The notes: a model not told the origin generated them from the letters alone. Shown: positions 34,151 to 43,663, counted from the stretch's first letter. The stretch: 64,000 nucleotides of DNA from JAVKFY01 sp040223615 (GCA_040223615.1 JAVKFY010000019.1:1-64000), one strand, 5' to 3'. Numbers and translations are program-made.

Positions 34151-35509
34151 CTAGGCTTGGAGAAGCTCCACCAGCACCGTCGCGTCCTCGATACTCTCCA
34201 AATCGTCGACCAGTTCGATCAGGCGTTCGCCGTTTTCCGGCGGTACCGGGCGGGCGGCGTTGGCGAGGTTGCGGCGGAACTTGGCGAGGTGCGCCTCGCG
34301 GCTCATCGGCTTGGCCGGGTTGCCGTAGATCACGTCGACGGTCTCCGACAACGTCCGGCCATCCCTGGTCTTGAGCTCGACGGTGATCGGCACCAGCGCG
34401 TTGGGGTCGGGGTTGTCGACGGCGATCACCTCGATACGCCCGGCCAGGTCCAAGCTCCCGGCATCGGCCATCGCCTCGGCGCGGAAGTCGGGCACGTCGA
34501 CGGTGCCGTTCAGCAGCGCCCGCGCGCCGACGTAGCTGCCGGACAGCCGCGCGTAGTTGGCGGTCATGTTCGGCTGCGCCGGCCGGCCGATCAGGTGCTG
34601 GACCAGCGGCGGCACCAGCGCACGGACCGAGGCGACGTCGGCGGCGGCGAGGTCGTGCTGTTCGCGCATCCGCAACAGGATCTCGAGAATGCCGTGGGTG
34701 GCACGGCCCGACGGGAACGGCTTGTGCGCCACCTCGGTGATACGCCAGGTATCGCGCAGCGCCGCAGCAACCGGCGCCCAGTCATAGTCGGTCTCGATCA
34801 GCTTGAAATAGCCGAACGGCCCTTCCAGCAGGTTTCTCGGCCCGTCGAGACCGGCCGCCGCGAGGTCGGTGGCGACCACCGCGTTGCGCGCGTTGAACGC
34901 GACCTGCAGCGCCAGCATCAACGAGCCTTCGGTATGCGCCTGCATGGTGCCGCTGAGCTGGCCGTAGACGGCGCTCATGGCCTGGCGGACCGTCGTGGCG
35001 TCGAAGCCGCGGAGCTTGCCGATGGCGGCGCAGGCCCCGAACGCCCCGGCGGTCGCGGGCCGGAAGAACCGCAGCGGCGACTTGGCGGCGACACCGATGC
35101 CGGCGGCAACGTCGACGCCGACCGCCAGCGCCAGCATCAGGTCGGCGCCGGAGACGCCGCCCTGGCGCTCGGCCACCGCCAGCGTCGCGCTCAGCAGCAC
35201 CGCCAGCGGGTGCACCACCGCGCCCTCGTGCACGCAGTCATACTCGGAATTGTGCACCTGGTAGGCGTTGATCAGCGCCGCCGTCGGCGCCGGCACCCGG
35301 TCGCCATGCACCCAAAGACGGGCGTCGTCGCCGCTGCCCCAGGCGGCCTGGGTCCGCACCAGCTCGGCGACGAAGGGCGCCGACGAGCCGACCGCGGCGA
35401 CGCCAAGGCTGTCGAGCAGGAAGGTCTTGGTCGCCAGGCGCGCCGGCGCCGGCACCTCGGCCAGCGTGGTCTCGGCAACGTAACGGCAAAGCTCTTCGAC
35501 CGCGTCCAT
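34151..35509 (-). CDS. MmgE/PrpD family protein
   Basis: A 452-residue member of the MmgE/PrpD (2-methylcitrate dehydratase, aconitate-decarboxylase-like) fold. Typical blocks are FLLDSLGVAAVGS, NAYQVHNSEYDCVHEGAVVHP, MQAHTEGSLMLALQVAFNARNAV and KPFPSGRATHGILEILLRM. It probably dehydrates or decarboxylates a tricarboxylic- or dicarboxylic-acid substrate. No prpB or prpC gene is adjacent, so 2-methylcitrate metabolism is not implied. It is divergent from the CoA-transferase-type gene at 35553. Confidence 0.88.
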   Translation of the reverse strand: MDAVEELCRYVAETTLAEVPAPARLATKTFLLDSLGVAAVGSSAPFVAELVRTQAAWGSGDDARLWVHGDRVPAPTAALINAYQVHNSEYDCVHEGAVVHPLAVLLSATLAVAERQGGVSGADLMLALAVGVDVAAGIGVAAKSPLRFFRPATAGAFGACAAIGKLRGFDATTVRQAMSAVYGQLSGTMQAHTEGSLMLALQVAFNARNAVVATDLAAAGLDGPRNLLEGPFGYFKLIETDYDWAPVAAALRDTWRITEVAHKPFPSGRATHGILEILLRMREQHDLAAADVASVRALVPPLVQHLIGRPAQPNMTANYARLSGSYVGARALLNGTVDVPDFRAEAMADAGSLDLAGRIEVIAVDNPDPNALVPITVELKTRDGRTLSETVDVIYGNPAKPMSREAHLAKFRRNLANAARPVPPENGERLIELVDDLESIEDATVLVELLQA

Positions 35510-35552
35510 TTAGCGTTCCTCCCGGCGATTGCCTGCTATGTTAGCCGCCACC

Positions 35553-36809
35553 ATGCCGAAAGCCATTTCCGCCCACGAGGTCCCGGCGCTGTTGCGGCCG
35601 GGCATGACCGTCTTCATCCAGGGCTCGACCGGCCAGCCGACGGCGCTGCTGGATGCCCTGAAGGCCGCGCCGGAGGCCAGCCGCGACGTACACTACGTCG
35701 TCTGCTTCCTGCCCGGCGTGAACGACGTCGACCCGTCGGAACTGCACGAGACGGCGAAGCTCACGACGTTTTTCCAGTACGGCAACATGAGCGACCCGGG
35801 CCGCGCGCACCGGGTCCGCTTCCTGCCGCAACACTACTCCGGCATCTGGCAATATCTGAGCGCGTTCGAGCCGATCGACGTGGCGCTGATCCAGGTGGCG
35901 CCACCGCAGGGCGATCAGGCCAGCGTCGGCTGCTCGCTGGATTTCCAGCCTGCCGTGCTGGACCGCGCCAAGCTGGTGATCGCGGAGATCAACCGGTCGA
36001 TGCCGGCGCCGCCGCGCAGCGCCACCATCCCGCTCAGCAAGCTGGACTACGTGGTCGAGTGCGACCACCCGCTGCCGCAGATCGTGTCGGGCACGGCCGG
36101 CGAGACCTTGCAGACCATCGCCGGCCACGTCGCCACGCTGGTGCGCGACGGCGACACCGTACAGTGCGGCATCGGCCAGCTGCCGGCAGCGATCCTGGCG
36201 GCGCTGACCGATCGGCGCGACATCGGGGTGCAGGGCGGCATGGTGGCCGACGCGATGGTCGACCTGGCAGCCGCCGGGGCGCTGACCGGTGCGCGCAAGA
36301 CCATCGACACCGGCCTTCAGGTCTGCGGCGCGGCGCTCGGCACCGACAAGGTCTATGATTGGGTCCGCGACCGCGAGGACATCCTGTTCAAGCCGGTCAG
36401 CTACACCCACGACGTGCGGGTGATCGCCCAGATCGACAATTTCGTCTCGGTAAACTCGGTGCTCGAAGTCGACCTGACCGGCCAGGCCAACGCCGAAACC
36501 GTGAACGGCCGGCAGATCAGCGGCACCGGTGGGCTGGTCGACTTCGTGCGCGGCGCCCGCATGGCCAGGGGCGGCCGCTCGGTGATCGCGCTCCCGGCCA
36601 CCGCCGCCAAGGGCAAGATCAGCCGCATCGTGCGCGAGTTGTCGGCCGGCGCGGTGGTGAGCTGCCCGCGCGCCGATATCGACTACGTGGTGACGGAATA
36701 CGGCATCGCCCACCTGCCGCCGCTATCGACGGCCGAGCGCGCCGCCGCCCTGGCCGAGATCGCCGCGCCGGATTTCAGAGACGAACTCCGGCGCGGCAGC
36801 CCGGTCTAA
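35553..36809 (+). CDS. Acetyl-CoA hydrolase/CoA-transferase family protein
   Basis: A 418-residue protein of the acetyl-CoA hydrolase/4-hydroxybutyrate CoA-transferase family. Recognisable blocks are LLRPGMTVFIQGSTGQP near the start, QCGIGQLPAAILAAL, the catalytic-Glu region following SVNSVLEVDLTGQAN, and GTGGLVDFVRGARM with DYVVTEYGIAHL. It moves CoA between acyl groups or hydrolyses acyl-CoA. The exact start is uncertain: ATG 35538 and TTG 35529 are in frame and none has a good ribosome-binding site. It converges on the PEP-CTERM gene with overlapping stop codons. Confidence 0.88.
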   Translation: MPKAISAHEVPALLRPGMTVFIQGSTGQPTALLDALKAAPEASRDVHYVVCFLPGVNDVDPSELHETAKLTTFFQYGNMSDPGRAHRVRFLPQHYSGIWQYLSAFEPIDVALIQVAPPQGDQASVGCSLDFQPAVLDRAKLVIAEINRSMPAPPRSATIPLSKLDYVVECDHPLPQIVSGTAGETLQTIAGHVATLVRDGDTVQCGIGQLPAAILAALTDRRDIGVQGGMVADAMVDLAAAGALTGARKTIDTGLQVCGAALGTDKVYDWVRDREDILFKPVSYTHDVRVIAQIDNFVSVNSVLEVDLTGQANAETVNGRQISGTGGLVDFVRGARMARGGRSVIALPATAAKGKISRIVRELSAGAVVSCPRADIDYVVTEYGIAHLPPLSTAERAAALAEIAAPDFRDELRRGSPV

Positions 36810-37561
36810 CCGTTGCGCCGGCGGTAGACGGCGAAGCCCAGCAGGCCAGCGCCAAGCAGGGCGAAGGTCCCGGGCTCGGGAACGGCGGTGCCCACGGTGA
36901 ACTCGTCGATGCCCCAGCCGTCGTTGCCGAGCAGGCCGGTGCCGTCGCCGCCGTCGCGCGACTGGAAGCGGATCGAGGCAATGCCGGACGAATCGAAGAT
37001 CGACACGTAGTAGATGAAACCGTTGGTGCTGCCGGTGAAGAAGTCCTCGTAGGTCGCGATGCCGCCGTCGGTCGCGGTGACGAGCAGGTCGCCGCCCTGG
37101 TCGTTGGGGTCGGCGATGTAGAAGCCGATGCTGTTGCCCAGCGGCAGGTAGGAGGTCCACAGCACGTCCTCGGAGTCGCCGCTGTCGAGCCAGCGGTCGC
37201 CCTCCTGCGGATCACGGCCAGGCAGGTCGTTGGTGCCTGTGCCTTGCGGGCCGATCGCCAGGCCGCCGCCATTCTCGTCGCCGCTCTGGTCGTTGTCGGT
37301 GAACACGCCGGTGGCCAGGGTGTTGAGCACGCCGTCGGTGCAAGCCGGGCTGCAGCCGGTCGTGCCGCCGTCGACATGGCCGTTGGAGAAGCCCTCGAAG
37401 CCCTCCGTCACGAAGGTGGACAGTCCGCCAATGAAGGCATCGCGTGCGGCATTCGCCGTCGTCACGCCCTGCCCGCTGACGCTGATTACGATCGCTTGCG
37501 CGCTACCGGCGCACATCACCGCCAAGGCCGCCGTGGCCACCGCTCCAACCAACTTCTTCAT
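36806..37561 (-). CDS. PEP-CTERM sorting domain protein, copy A
   Basis: A 251-residue secreted protein. It has a signal peptide (KKLVGAVATAALAVMCAGSAQA), an extracellular beta-rich domain with repeated Asp/Gly, and a C-terminal tail VPEPGTFALLGAGLLGFAVYRRR that is a textbook PEP-CTERM signal (PEP motif, hydrophobic helix, arginines). PEP-CTERM proteins are processed by exosortase and displayed or released at the envelope; no exosortase gene is in the window. Its stop overlaps the stop of the convergent CoA-transferase-type gene. Confidence 0.9.
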   Translation of the reverse strand: MKKLVGAVATAALAVMCAGSAQAIVISVSGQGVTTANAARDAFIGGLSTFVTEGFEGFSNGHVDGGTTGCSPACTDGVLNTLATGVFTDNDQSGDENGGGLAIGPQGTGTNDLPGRDPQEGDRWLDSGDSEDVLWTSYLPLGNSIGFYIADPNDQGGDLLVTATDGGIATYEDFFTGSTNGFIYYVSIFDSSGIASIRFQSRDGGDGTGLLGNDGWGIDEFTVGTAVPEPGTFALLGAGLLGFAVYRRRNG

Positions 37562-37680
37562 CACATCACCTGTCACTGTTGTGCCATCGCGGGACGAATG
37601 ACGTGCCGCGCGGCGTATCCAGGATTGGTGGAGCAACGTCCGTGCCAGCCGCCGATGCGCCAGTTCCGGACAGGTTCGTG

Positions 37681-39015
37681 CTAGTAGGGGCCGGGCTCGA
37701 TCGGGCTGCCATCGAAGAAGCGCGCCGGGCGGAAGCGCTTGATATCATGACCAGAATCGCGTCCGGTCATGACGTCGGCCATAATCCGGCCGACCGCCGG
37801 ACCGATCCCGAAGCCATGCCCGCTGAGCCCGGTGGCGATGTACAGACCCGGGACTTCCGTACTCTCGCCCAGGGTCGGCACTGCGTCGGGCGTGACGTCG
37901 ATCATGCCGGCCCAGGCCTGCGCCAGCTTCACGCCCTTCAGCGCCGGGAAGCGCTGCGACAAGCGTTCCTCGATGCGGCGCACCACCACCGGCGACGGGT
38001 CGGGATTGAGGGTGCGCATGCGTTCGAACGGGCTTTCCTCTTCGGCGGTCCAGCGTGTCGGCGCGCCCCAGGCGCCGGGATAGCCCTTCGGCGCGGCGAC
38101 GTGCAGCTTCACGTCCTTGGCCGAGACCTTCAGCAGCCGCATGAACTTGGTCATGTAGCGAAACGACGCGCGCGAGATGTAGTGCTCGGCCAGATCGCCG
38201 CTGGACACCGAGTAGCCGCCATCGGCGCGCCGGCGCAGGTAGAGGCCCGGCGTGGCGAAGTTGTTGGCGTAGGCGTCGGGCGCCGGCTCGGTGCGCGCCA
38301 CGGTGGAGCGGACCGCGAGCTGCGGCAGGTCGACGCCGGCATTGTGCGCGAAGTGCGTCGACCAGGCGCCGCCGGCCAGCAGCACCCGCTCGCAGCGCAC
38401 CGGCCCCTTCTCGGTCATCACGCCGGCGACGCGGCCGCCAGCGAGGTCGACGGTGCGCACCGCGCAGTTCTCGATCACCACGGCGCCGGCATTGCGGGCG
38501 GCCCGCGCCAGCGCCGGCACGGCGACGAACGGTTCGGCGCGGCCGTCGCTCGGCGTTTCCATGGCGCCGATCCAGTCGCCGCCGATGTCGCCGAAGCGCC
38601 GCGCGGTCTCCTCGCGGCTCAGGATATTGGTCTCGAGCTGGTGGCGCATCGACAGCTCGCGCCAGCTCTCGGCACGTTGCAGCCCGGCCTGGTCGGCGAT
38701 CAGGGTGACGTTGCCGGCCTCGGTGAAGGTCAGGTCGGCCTCGCCGGTCTCGGCCGCCAAGCCACGCCAGATGCGGTTCGATTCCATCATGATCGGCAGC
38801 TCGGCCCAGTCGCGGCCCTGCTGGCGCACCCAGCCCCAGTTGCGGCTGGACTGTTCCGCCGCCACCACGCCCTTCTCGGCGAGCAGGACCTTCATGCCGC
38901 GCCTGGCCAGGAAGTAGGCGCTGGCGGTGCCGGCGATGCCGCCGCCGGTGACGACGACGTCGACCGCCTTGGGCAGCGGATCGTCGAACTGTTGTCGCAG
39001 GCCGCCGGGGTTCAT
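37681..39015 (-). CDS. FAD-dependent oxidoreductase (D-amino-acid dehydrogenase/SoxB-like)
   Basis: A 444-residue DAO-family flavoprotein. The FAD motif is VVVTGGGIAGTASAYFLARRG, followed by LLAEKGVVAAEQSSRNWGWVRQQGRD. A second dinucleotide contact lies in the C-terminal GLYIATGLSGHGFGIGPAVG, which is typical of amine-oxidising flavoproteins. It may oxidise an N-methyl or D-amino acid. Its start overlaps the stop of the D-threonine-aldolase-like gene, so the two enzymes are probably paired. Confidence 0.88.
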   Translation of the reverse strand: MNPGGLRQQFDDPLPKAVDVVVTGGGIAGTASAYFLARRGMKVLLAEKGVVAAEQSSRNWGWVRQQGRDWAELPIMMESNRIWRGLAAETGEADLTFTEAGNVTLIADQAGLQRAESWRELSMRHQLETNILSREETARRFGDIGGDWIGAMETPSDGRAEPFVAVPALARAARNAGAVVIENCAVRTVDLAGGRVAGVMTEKGPVRCERVLLAGGAWSTHFAHNAGVDLPQLAVRSTVARTEPAPDAYANNFATPGLYLRRRADGGYSVSSGDLAEHYISRASFRYMTKFMRLLKVSAKDVKLHVAAPKGYPGAWGAPTRWTAEEESPFERMRTLNPDPSPVVVRRIEERLSQRFPALKGVKLAQAWAGMIDVTPDAVPTLGESTEVPGLYIATGLSGHGFGIGPAVGRIMADVMTGRDSGHDIKRFRPARFFDGSPIEPGPY

Positions 39016-40148
39016 CTGCCGCGCCCGTCCACCGGCCAGATGTCGACCAGCTCGTCGCCGTCGACCACGTGGTACCAGTCATAGAGGTTCACGGTCGGAT
39101 CGCAATGCGGCGTCAGGCATTCGACCTTGGCGCCCAGCGGCAGCGGATCGGCGCCCTCGGGCAGCACCACCATGCCGTGCTCGTCGCCGCGGAAACGGTA
39201 CTCGCTGTCCCGGGGCGCGCCACGGACGATGCGCGGCGGCGGCCCGTCGGTGGCGAAGCGCTTGAAGCCGCCATCCGTGGTCGGCCGCATCGGGTGCGAG
39301 GCGCTGACCACCTGGAGCTGCACGAACAGCGCCCCTTGCCATGGGCAGGCGCCGTCGGCGCGGGTGTCGACGCTGTCATACTGCACGTCCCAGAAGATGT
39401 AGGAACCGACCTGCAGCTCGGTATACGGGCCGTTGCGGGCATCGATCTCGTGCGTGCCGCTGCCGACGCCGGTGTAGAGCGGCACCTCGATGCCGGCGCC
39501 GGTCAACAGTTCGGTCAGCTCGGCCAGCCGGCCGCGCTGCACCTTCATCGCCCGGGCCTTCTCGTCGTAGTCGTCGACATGCTGCAAATGGCCGGCATAG
39601 GCCTGCACGCCGCCGAAGCGCAGCGAATTGGAGCGCGCGATCTTCTCCGCCACCGCGAGGCCCGCCGCCGCGTCGGCGACGCCGGTTCGATGCGTGCCGA
39701 CGTCGACGTCCAGGACCACGGTCAGCGGCTTGCCGGCGGCGCCGGCGGCCTGGGAGAGCTGCTCCACGTGGTCGGGGTTGTCGGCGACCACCATCAGGCC
39801 GTCGGCGATCTGGTTCAGCTTCATCAGCCGCTCGATCTTCGCGGCGCCGATCACCGGCGAGGTGATCAGCACGCCCGGGATGCCGGCGCCGGCGATCGCC
39901 TCGGCCTCGCCCAGCGTGGCACAGCACTGGCCGACCGCGCCGGCGGCGATCTGTCGCCGGGCGATCTGCACCGACTTGTGGGTCTTGGCGTGCGGCCGCA
40001 GATTCACGCCGTTGGCCTTGGCGAAAGCCGCCATGGCGGCGATGTTGCGGTCCATCGCCGGCAGGTCGATCAGCAGCGCCGGCGTCGCCAGTTCGGCGCG
40101 CGCGCCCGCCTTGCCGATCAAACCTTCGTTCGGGCCACGTGCGGTCAT
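39012..40148 (-). CDS. DSD1-family PLP enzyme (D-threonine/3-hydroxyaspartate aldolase-like)
   Basis: A 378-residue fold-type III PLP enzyme. The PLP lysine is Lys55 in RPHAKTHKS. The C-terminal metal site reads TPHCDPTVNLYD, the His-x-Asp pattern of D-threonine aldolase, D-serine dehydratase and the 3-hydroxyaspartate aldolase BhcC. It would cleave or dehydrate a beta-hydroxy-D-amino acid using PLP and a divalent metal. It overlaps the FAD oxidoreductase gene by four bases. Substrate assignment is not certain. Confidence 0.88.
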   Translation of the reverse strand: MTARGPNEGLIGKAGARAELATPALLIDLPAMDRNIAAMAAFAKANGVNLRPHAKTHKSVQIARRQIAAGAVGQCCATLGEAEAIAGAGIPGVLITSPVIGAAKIERLMKLNQIADGLMVVADNPDHVEQLSQAAGAAGKPLTVVLDVDVGTHRTGVADAAAGLAVAEKIARSNSLRFGGVQAYAGHLQHVDDYDEKARAMKVQRGRLAELTELLTGAGIEVPLYTGVGSGTHEIDARNGPYTELQVGSYIFWDVQYDSVDTRADGACPWQGALFVQLQVVSASHPMRPTTDGGFKRFATDGPPPRIVRGAPRDSEYRFRGDEHGMVVLPEGADPLPLGAKVECLTPHCDPTVNLYDWYHVVDGDELVDIWPVDGRGR

Positions 40149-40213
40149 CGCCGGGTTTCTCCACCTTCAGGACATTTCCCGTTACCATGCCGGAAATCGG
40201 AGGACGCCGCACC

Positions 40214-41374
40214 ATGGCCTACGTCGAAAACGCGCTGGTCCACGACGCCGACGCGCACATCATGGAAGAGCCCGACATGCTGCGCCGATACGCGCCCGCG
40301 GCCTGGGCCGAGCGGCTGCCGCTGATCGACGTGACACATGCGATGCCAGCCGGCAAGGACGTTATCGGGACCGCGCGCCGACATCACGCCGACCCCGACT
40401 ATCGAGCCCGCGACGCGGCGGAGATCATGAACCGCAAGAACTGGGCGGCCACCGGTTCGTTCCTGAAGGCGGACCGGCCGGCGGCGCTGGACCTGCTCGG
40501 TTTCGCCAGCCAGCTGGTGTTCAACACGCTGACCAGCGACCCGCTGAACCAGGCCGAGCACGGCGACGACCTGGCGCTGGCCGGCGCAATGGCCCGCGCG
40601 CACAACCGCGCCATGCTGGACTTCTGCGCCGCCGACAAGCGGCTGCTGGCGACGTGCTATGTGCCGCTGGCCGATTTCGAGCTGGCAAGGGCGATCGCGG
40701 CGGAGGCCATTCGCGACGGCGCCAGCGCGCTGCTGGTGGCTTCGGCGTGCCCGAAGCGCCATGGCCCCAGCCATATCGGGCTCGATCCGGTATGGGCGCA
40801 GGCGCAGGAGGCCGGCCTGCCGATCGTGTTCCATGTCGGCGGCGGCGGCCGGCTGCTGGACCCGATGTATTTCGCCAATGGCGGGCCGCCGGTGGCCGAC
40901 TTCCACGGCGGCGCGGAGAATTTCCGCTCGGTCGACTACATGGCGATCCCGATACCGCCGATGCAGACCCTGGCGACGATGCTGTTCGACGGCGTGCTGG
41001 AGCGCTTTCCCCGGCTCAAGTTCGGGGTGATCGAGCAGGGCGCGTCATGGCTGCCAGGCTGGATGCGGCAGCTGGACAGCGCGCTGGACGCCTTCGGCCG
41101 GCACGAGGAACGGCTGCAGGCGCTGTCGCTACGTCCGTCGGACTATGTCCGCCGCCAGGTCCGGGTGACGCCCTATCCGGTGGAGGATGTCGGCTGGATC
41201 ATGCGCGAGGCCGGGCCGGAGACCTGCCTGTTCTCGTCCGACTATCCGCACGTGGAAGGCGGCCGCAACCCGCTCAAGCGCTTCGAAAACAGCCTCGCGG
41301 CGACGGACGAGGCCGACAAGCGACGTTTCTATTGCGACAACTTCGTCGACCTGATGGGCGCCGGCCTGTCGTAA
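40214..41374 (+). CDS. Amidohydrolase 2 family metal-dependent hydrolase/decarboxylase
   Basis: A 386-residue TIM-barrel protein of the amidohydrolase-2 group. It shows VHDADAHIMEEPDM near the start, the barrel His in IVFHVGGGG, and SSDYPHVEG near the C-terminus with the family's metal-bound Asp. Relatives hydrolyse or decarboxylate aromatic acids and lactones. The start at 40214 is supported by GGAGGACGCCGCACC. It is divergent from the PLP gene and stands as a single transcription unit with the small secreted protein. Confidence 0.85.
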   Translation: MAYVENALVHDADAHIMEEPDMLRRYAPAAWAERLPLIDVTHAMPAGKDVIGTARRHHADPDYRARDAAEIMNRKNWAATGSFLKADRPAALDLLGFASQLVFNTLTSDPLNQAEHGDDLALAGAMARAHNRAMLDFCAADKRLLATCYVPLADFELARAIAAEAIRDGASALLVASACPKRHGPSHIGLDPVWAQAQEAGLPIVFHVGGGGRLLDPMYFANGGPPVADFHGGAENFRSVDYMAIPIPPMQTLATMLFDGVLERFPRLKFGVIEQGASWLPGWMRQLDSALDAFGRHEERLQALSLRPSDYVRRQVRVTPYPVEDVGWIMREAGPETCLFSSDYPHVEGGRNPLKRFENSLAATDEADKRRFYCDNFVDLMGAGLS

Positions 41375-41397
41375 AGCCGTTCAACCGGGAGCCCGCG

Positions 41398-41712
41398 ATG
41401 CGCTATGCACTGGCAATGATGATAGGCCTGCTGCCGGGAGCGGCGCTGGCGCTGGACGAGTTCGAGGCGCACGACGCCTACCTGAGGTGTTTCCAGGAGG
41501 CGACGGCGCGCTACTTGCCGGACCTGTGCTACGACAGCGACCAACTCGCCAACTTCGCTCACAACGAATGCCTGGCGCAGGCTGCCACTGTGAAGACCAC
41601 CGCCAAGGTTCGCAGCCCGGCAGGCGCGCTGAAGAACGCGCAGCTCAGCGCCAAGCTCGCGATGTACGACATGCTGCGCAAGTACAAGGCCAACCCAGGC
41701 TGCAACAAGTAG
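41398..41712 (+). CDS. Small secreted hypothetical protein with four cysteines
   Basis: A 104-residue protein. Residues 1-18 (MRYALAMMIGLLPGAALA) form a signal peptide. The mature part contains four cysteines (CFQEATARYLPDLC, NEC, PGC), which could form two disulfides in the periplasm. It lies 23 bp downstream of the amidohydrolase gene with CCGGGAGCC before the ATG, so the two may be co-transcribed. I do not recognise the family. Confidence 0.68.
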   Translation: MRYALAMMIGLLPGAALALDEFEAHDAYLRCFQEATARYLPDLCYDSDQLANFAHNECLAQAATVKTTAKVRSPAGALKNAQLSAKLAMYDMLRKYKANPGCNK

Positions 41713-41715
41713 GCC

Positions 41716-42927
41716 TCAGGCGGCGATCCTGACCGGCAGCGTGGCAAAGCCGCGCAGGAAGTTGGAGTAGACGCGCTCGCCCGGCCCGACCACCTCGATG
41801 CGCATGTCGCGGTCGAGGATTTCCTCCCACAGGATACGTATCTGCAACGCCGCCAGGCGGTCGCCGACGCAGCGGTGTATGCCGATGCCGAACGCCATGT
41901 GCCGGCGCGCGTTCTCGCGGTCGGCCAGGAAGCGCTCAGGCTGCGGAAAAACCGTCTCGTCGCGATTTGCCGAGACGTACCACAGGACCACCTTGTCGCC
42001 CTTGGCGATACGCTGGCCGGCGAGCTCGGCATCGGCCAGGGCGGTGCGGCGCATGTGCACCACCGGCGTCTGGTAGCGGATCATCTCCTGCACCATGGTC
42101 GGGATCAGCGACCGGTCGGCGCGCACCTTCTCCAGCTCCTCGGGATTGTCGTGCAGCGCGAGCAGGCCGCCGGTCATCGAGTTGCGGGTGGTGTCGTTGC
42201 CGCCGACGATCAGCAGGAACAGCGTGCCGATGAACTCCTCGCGGTCCATGTTCCTGGTCGCGTCGGCATTCGCCAGCATGGTCATCAGGTCGAAGCCGTC
42301 GCCGCCGACGCGCTCGCGCCACAACGGTGCGAAGGCGTCGGCCATGCGCTGCAGCTCGGCGAAGCGTTCCGCCTCGGTACGCACCGGCGGGTTGTCGGCG
42401 TCGAGGTTGGCGGTGGCGATGTCCGACCATTCGATGAGCCGGCGGCGGTGGTCCTGTGGGAAGTCGAACATGCTGGCCAGCATCATGCCGGTGAGCTCGG
42501 TGGAGACCAGGTCGACCCAGTCGAACACCTCGCCACGCGGCAGCGCGTCGAGCACCGCGGCGGTTCGCGCGCGGATCAGGTGCGAGAAACGCATCAGGCT
42601 GGAGCGGTTGGTGGTCATCGGCGAGACCGCGCGCCGGCGCCCGGTGTGTTCCGGCGGGTCCATCAACAGGAAGCTGGGGCGGTCCTGGCCCTTGTCGATG
42701 TCCTGGACCTGGATGCCGCCGAATTCTGCGCGGTTGGAGTAGGTCGCGGTGTCGAGCTCGACCTGCTCGGTCAGCGCGTAGTCGCAGACACTCCAGTACG
42801 GGCCATACGGGCTGTCGCCGCAGCGGTGCAGCGGACCGGCCCGGCGCAGGCGGGCGAACAGCGGCTGCCAGGTGTCGTCGCGATAGAGCGCCGGGTCGGC
42901 GACGTTGACGTCGAGGATCTCAGCCAC
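41716..42927 (-). CDS. Cytochrome P450
   Basis: A 403-residue P450. The oxygen-activating I-helix region reads VGGNDTTRNS and the haem loop FGIGIHRCVGDRLAALQ. It is the last gene of an apparent operon behind an enoyl-CoA-hydratase-like gene (8-bp overlap) and a dihydrodipicolinate-synthase-like gene. The substrate is unknown; a terpenoid or steroid-like compound is plausible from the family. It shares little beyond the motifs with the P450 at 13305. Confidence 0.92.
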   Translation of the reverse strand: MAEILDVNVADPALYRDDTWQPLFARLRRAGPLHRCGDSPYGPYWSVCDYALTEQVELDTATYSNRAEFGGIQVQDIDKGQDRPSFLLMDPPEHTGRRRAVSPMTTNRSSLMRFSHLIRARTAAVLDALPRGEVFDWVDLVSTELTGMMLASMFDFPQDHRRRLIEWSDIATANLDADNPPVRTEAERFAELQRMADAFAPLWRERVGGDGFDLMTMLANADATRNMDREEFIGTLFLLIVGGNDTTRNSMTGGLLALHDNPEELEKVRADRSLIPTMVQEMIRYQTPVVHMRRTALADAELAGQRIAKGDKVVLWYVSANRDETVFPQPERFLADRENARRHMAFGIGIHRCVGDRLAALQIRILWEEILDRDMRIEVVGPGERVYSNFLRGFATLPVRIAA

Positions 42928-43663
42928 GTCCGAAGGACTTCAGACGCTCTTCCAGGTCGGGGCCACGGCCGGGCGAATGGGTGCGTTCGAAACGCAGCCC
43001 CTCGGCCAGCGACATGCCGTCGCCGCCGCGCACCAGCATCTTGTCGGCGCGCAGCGTGTGCCAGGAGTTGGCGACGATCTGATCCGCCAACTCGAGTGTC
43101 CGGTCGATCAGTTCGGCCGACGGCACGCAGATGTTGGCCAGTCCGATCTCGGCGGCCTCGGCACCGGAGAACGGCCGGCCGGTGAACATCATCTCCTTGG
43201 CCTTGGCCTGACCGACGCGGCGCGGCAGGCGCTGGCTCATGCCCCAGCCGGGCGCCATCGCCCACTTGCCGTGGGTGTCGGCGAACCTGGCGTCGTCCGC
43301 CGCGACGATCAGGTCGCAGGCCAAGAGCAGTTCCAGCGCACCGGTGTAGCAGTGGCCGCGCACCGCACCGATCACCGGTTGCGGCAGCGCCTCCAGCGCC
43401 TCCACCGTCTCGGCCTGGAAAGTTCGGCTCGGCGCGGTGGCGCCGGCCTGAATCGCCTTCAGGTCATTGCCAGCGGAGAACGACCGGCCGGCGCCGGTCA
43501 GTACCATTGCCCCGACCGTCTCGGTGGCCTCGGCGATCGCGTCGATGTGGGCGCGCAGCTCGACGAACAGGTCCGGGCTCAGCGCGTTCAGCGCGTCAGG
43601 TCGGTTCAGCGTCAACACAACGACGCCGCTCGCATGGTCCTCGCGCAACACAAGCTGGCTCAT
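42920..43663 (-). CDS. Enoyl-CoA hydratase/isomerase family protein
   Basis: A 247-residue crotonase-fold protein. The oxyanion segment GRSFSAGNDLKAIQAG is present. The first catalytic Glu aligns in YTGALELLLACDL; the second Glu position is His (FADTHGKW). It may be a hydratase, isomerase or another CoA-processing enzyme. The ATG at 43663 is used; the longer frame upstream is a shadow of the DHDPS-like gene. It overlaps the P450 by eight bases and follows the DHDPS-like gene by 11 bp. Confidence 0.88.
   Translation of the reverse strand: MSQLVLREDHASGVVVLTLNRPDALNALSPDLFVELRAHIDAIAEATETVGAMVLTGAGRSFSAGNDLKAIQAGATAPSRTFQAETVEALEALPQPVIGAVRGHCYTGALELLLACDLIVAADDARFADTHGKWAMAPGWGMSQRLPRRVGQAKAKEMMFTGRPFSGAEAAEIGLANICVPSAELIDRTLELADQIVANSWHTLRADKMLVRGGDGMSLAEGLRFERTHSPGRGPDLEERLKSFGRG

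Noticed and set aside
37681..40148. Beta-hydroxyaspartate cycle operon
   Set aside because: Only a BhcC-like PLP enzyme is present; bhcA, bhcB and bhcD-type genes are absent nearby.
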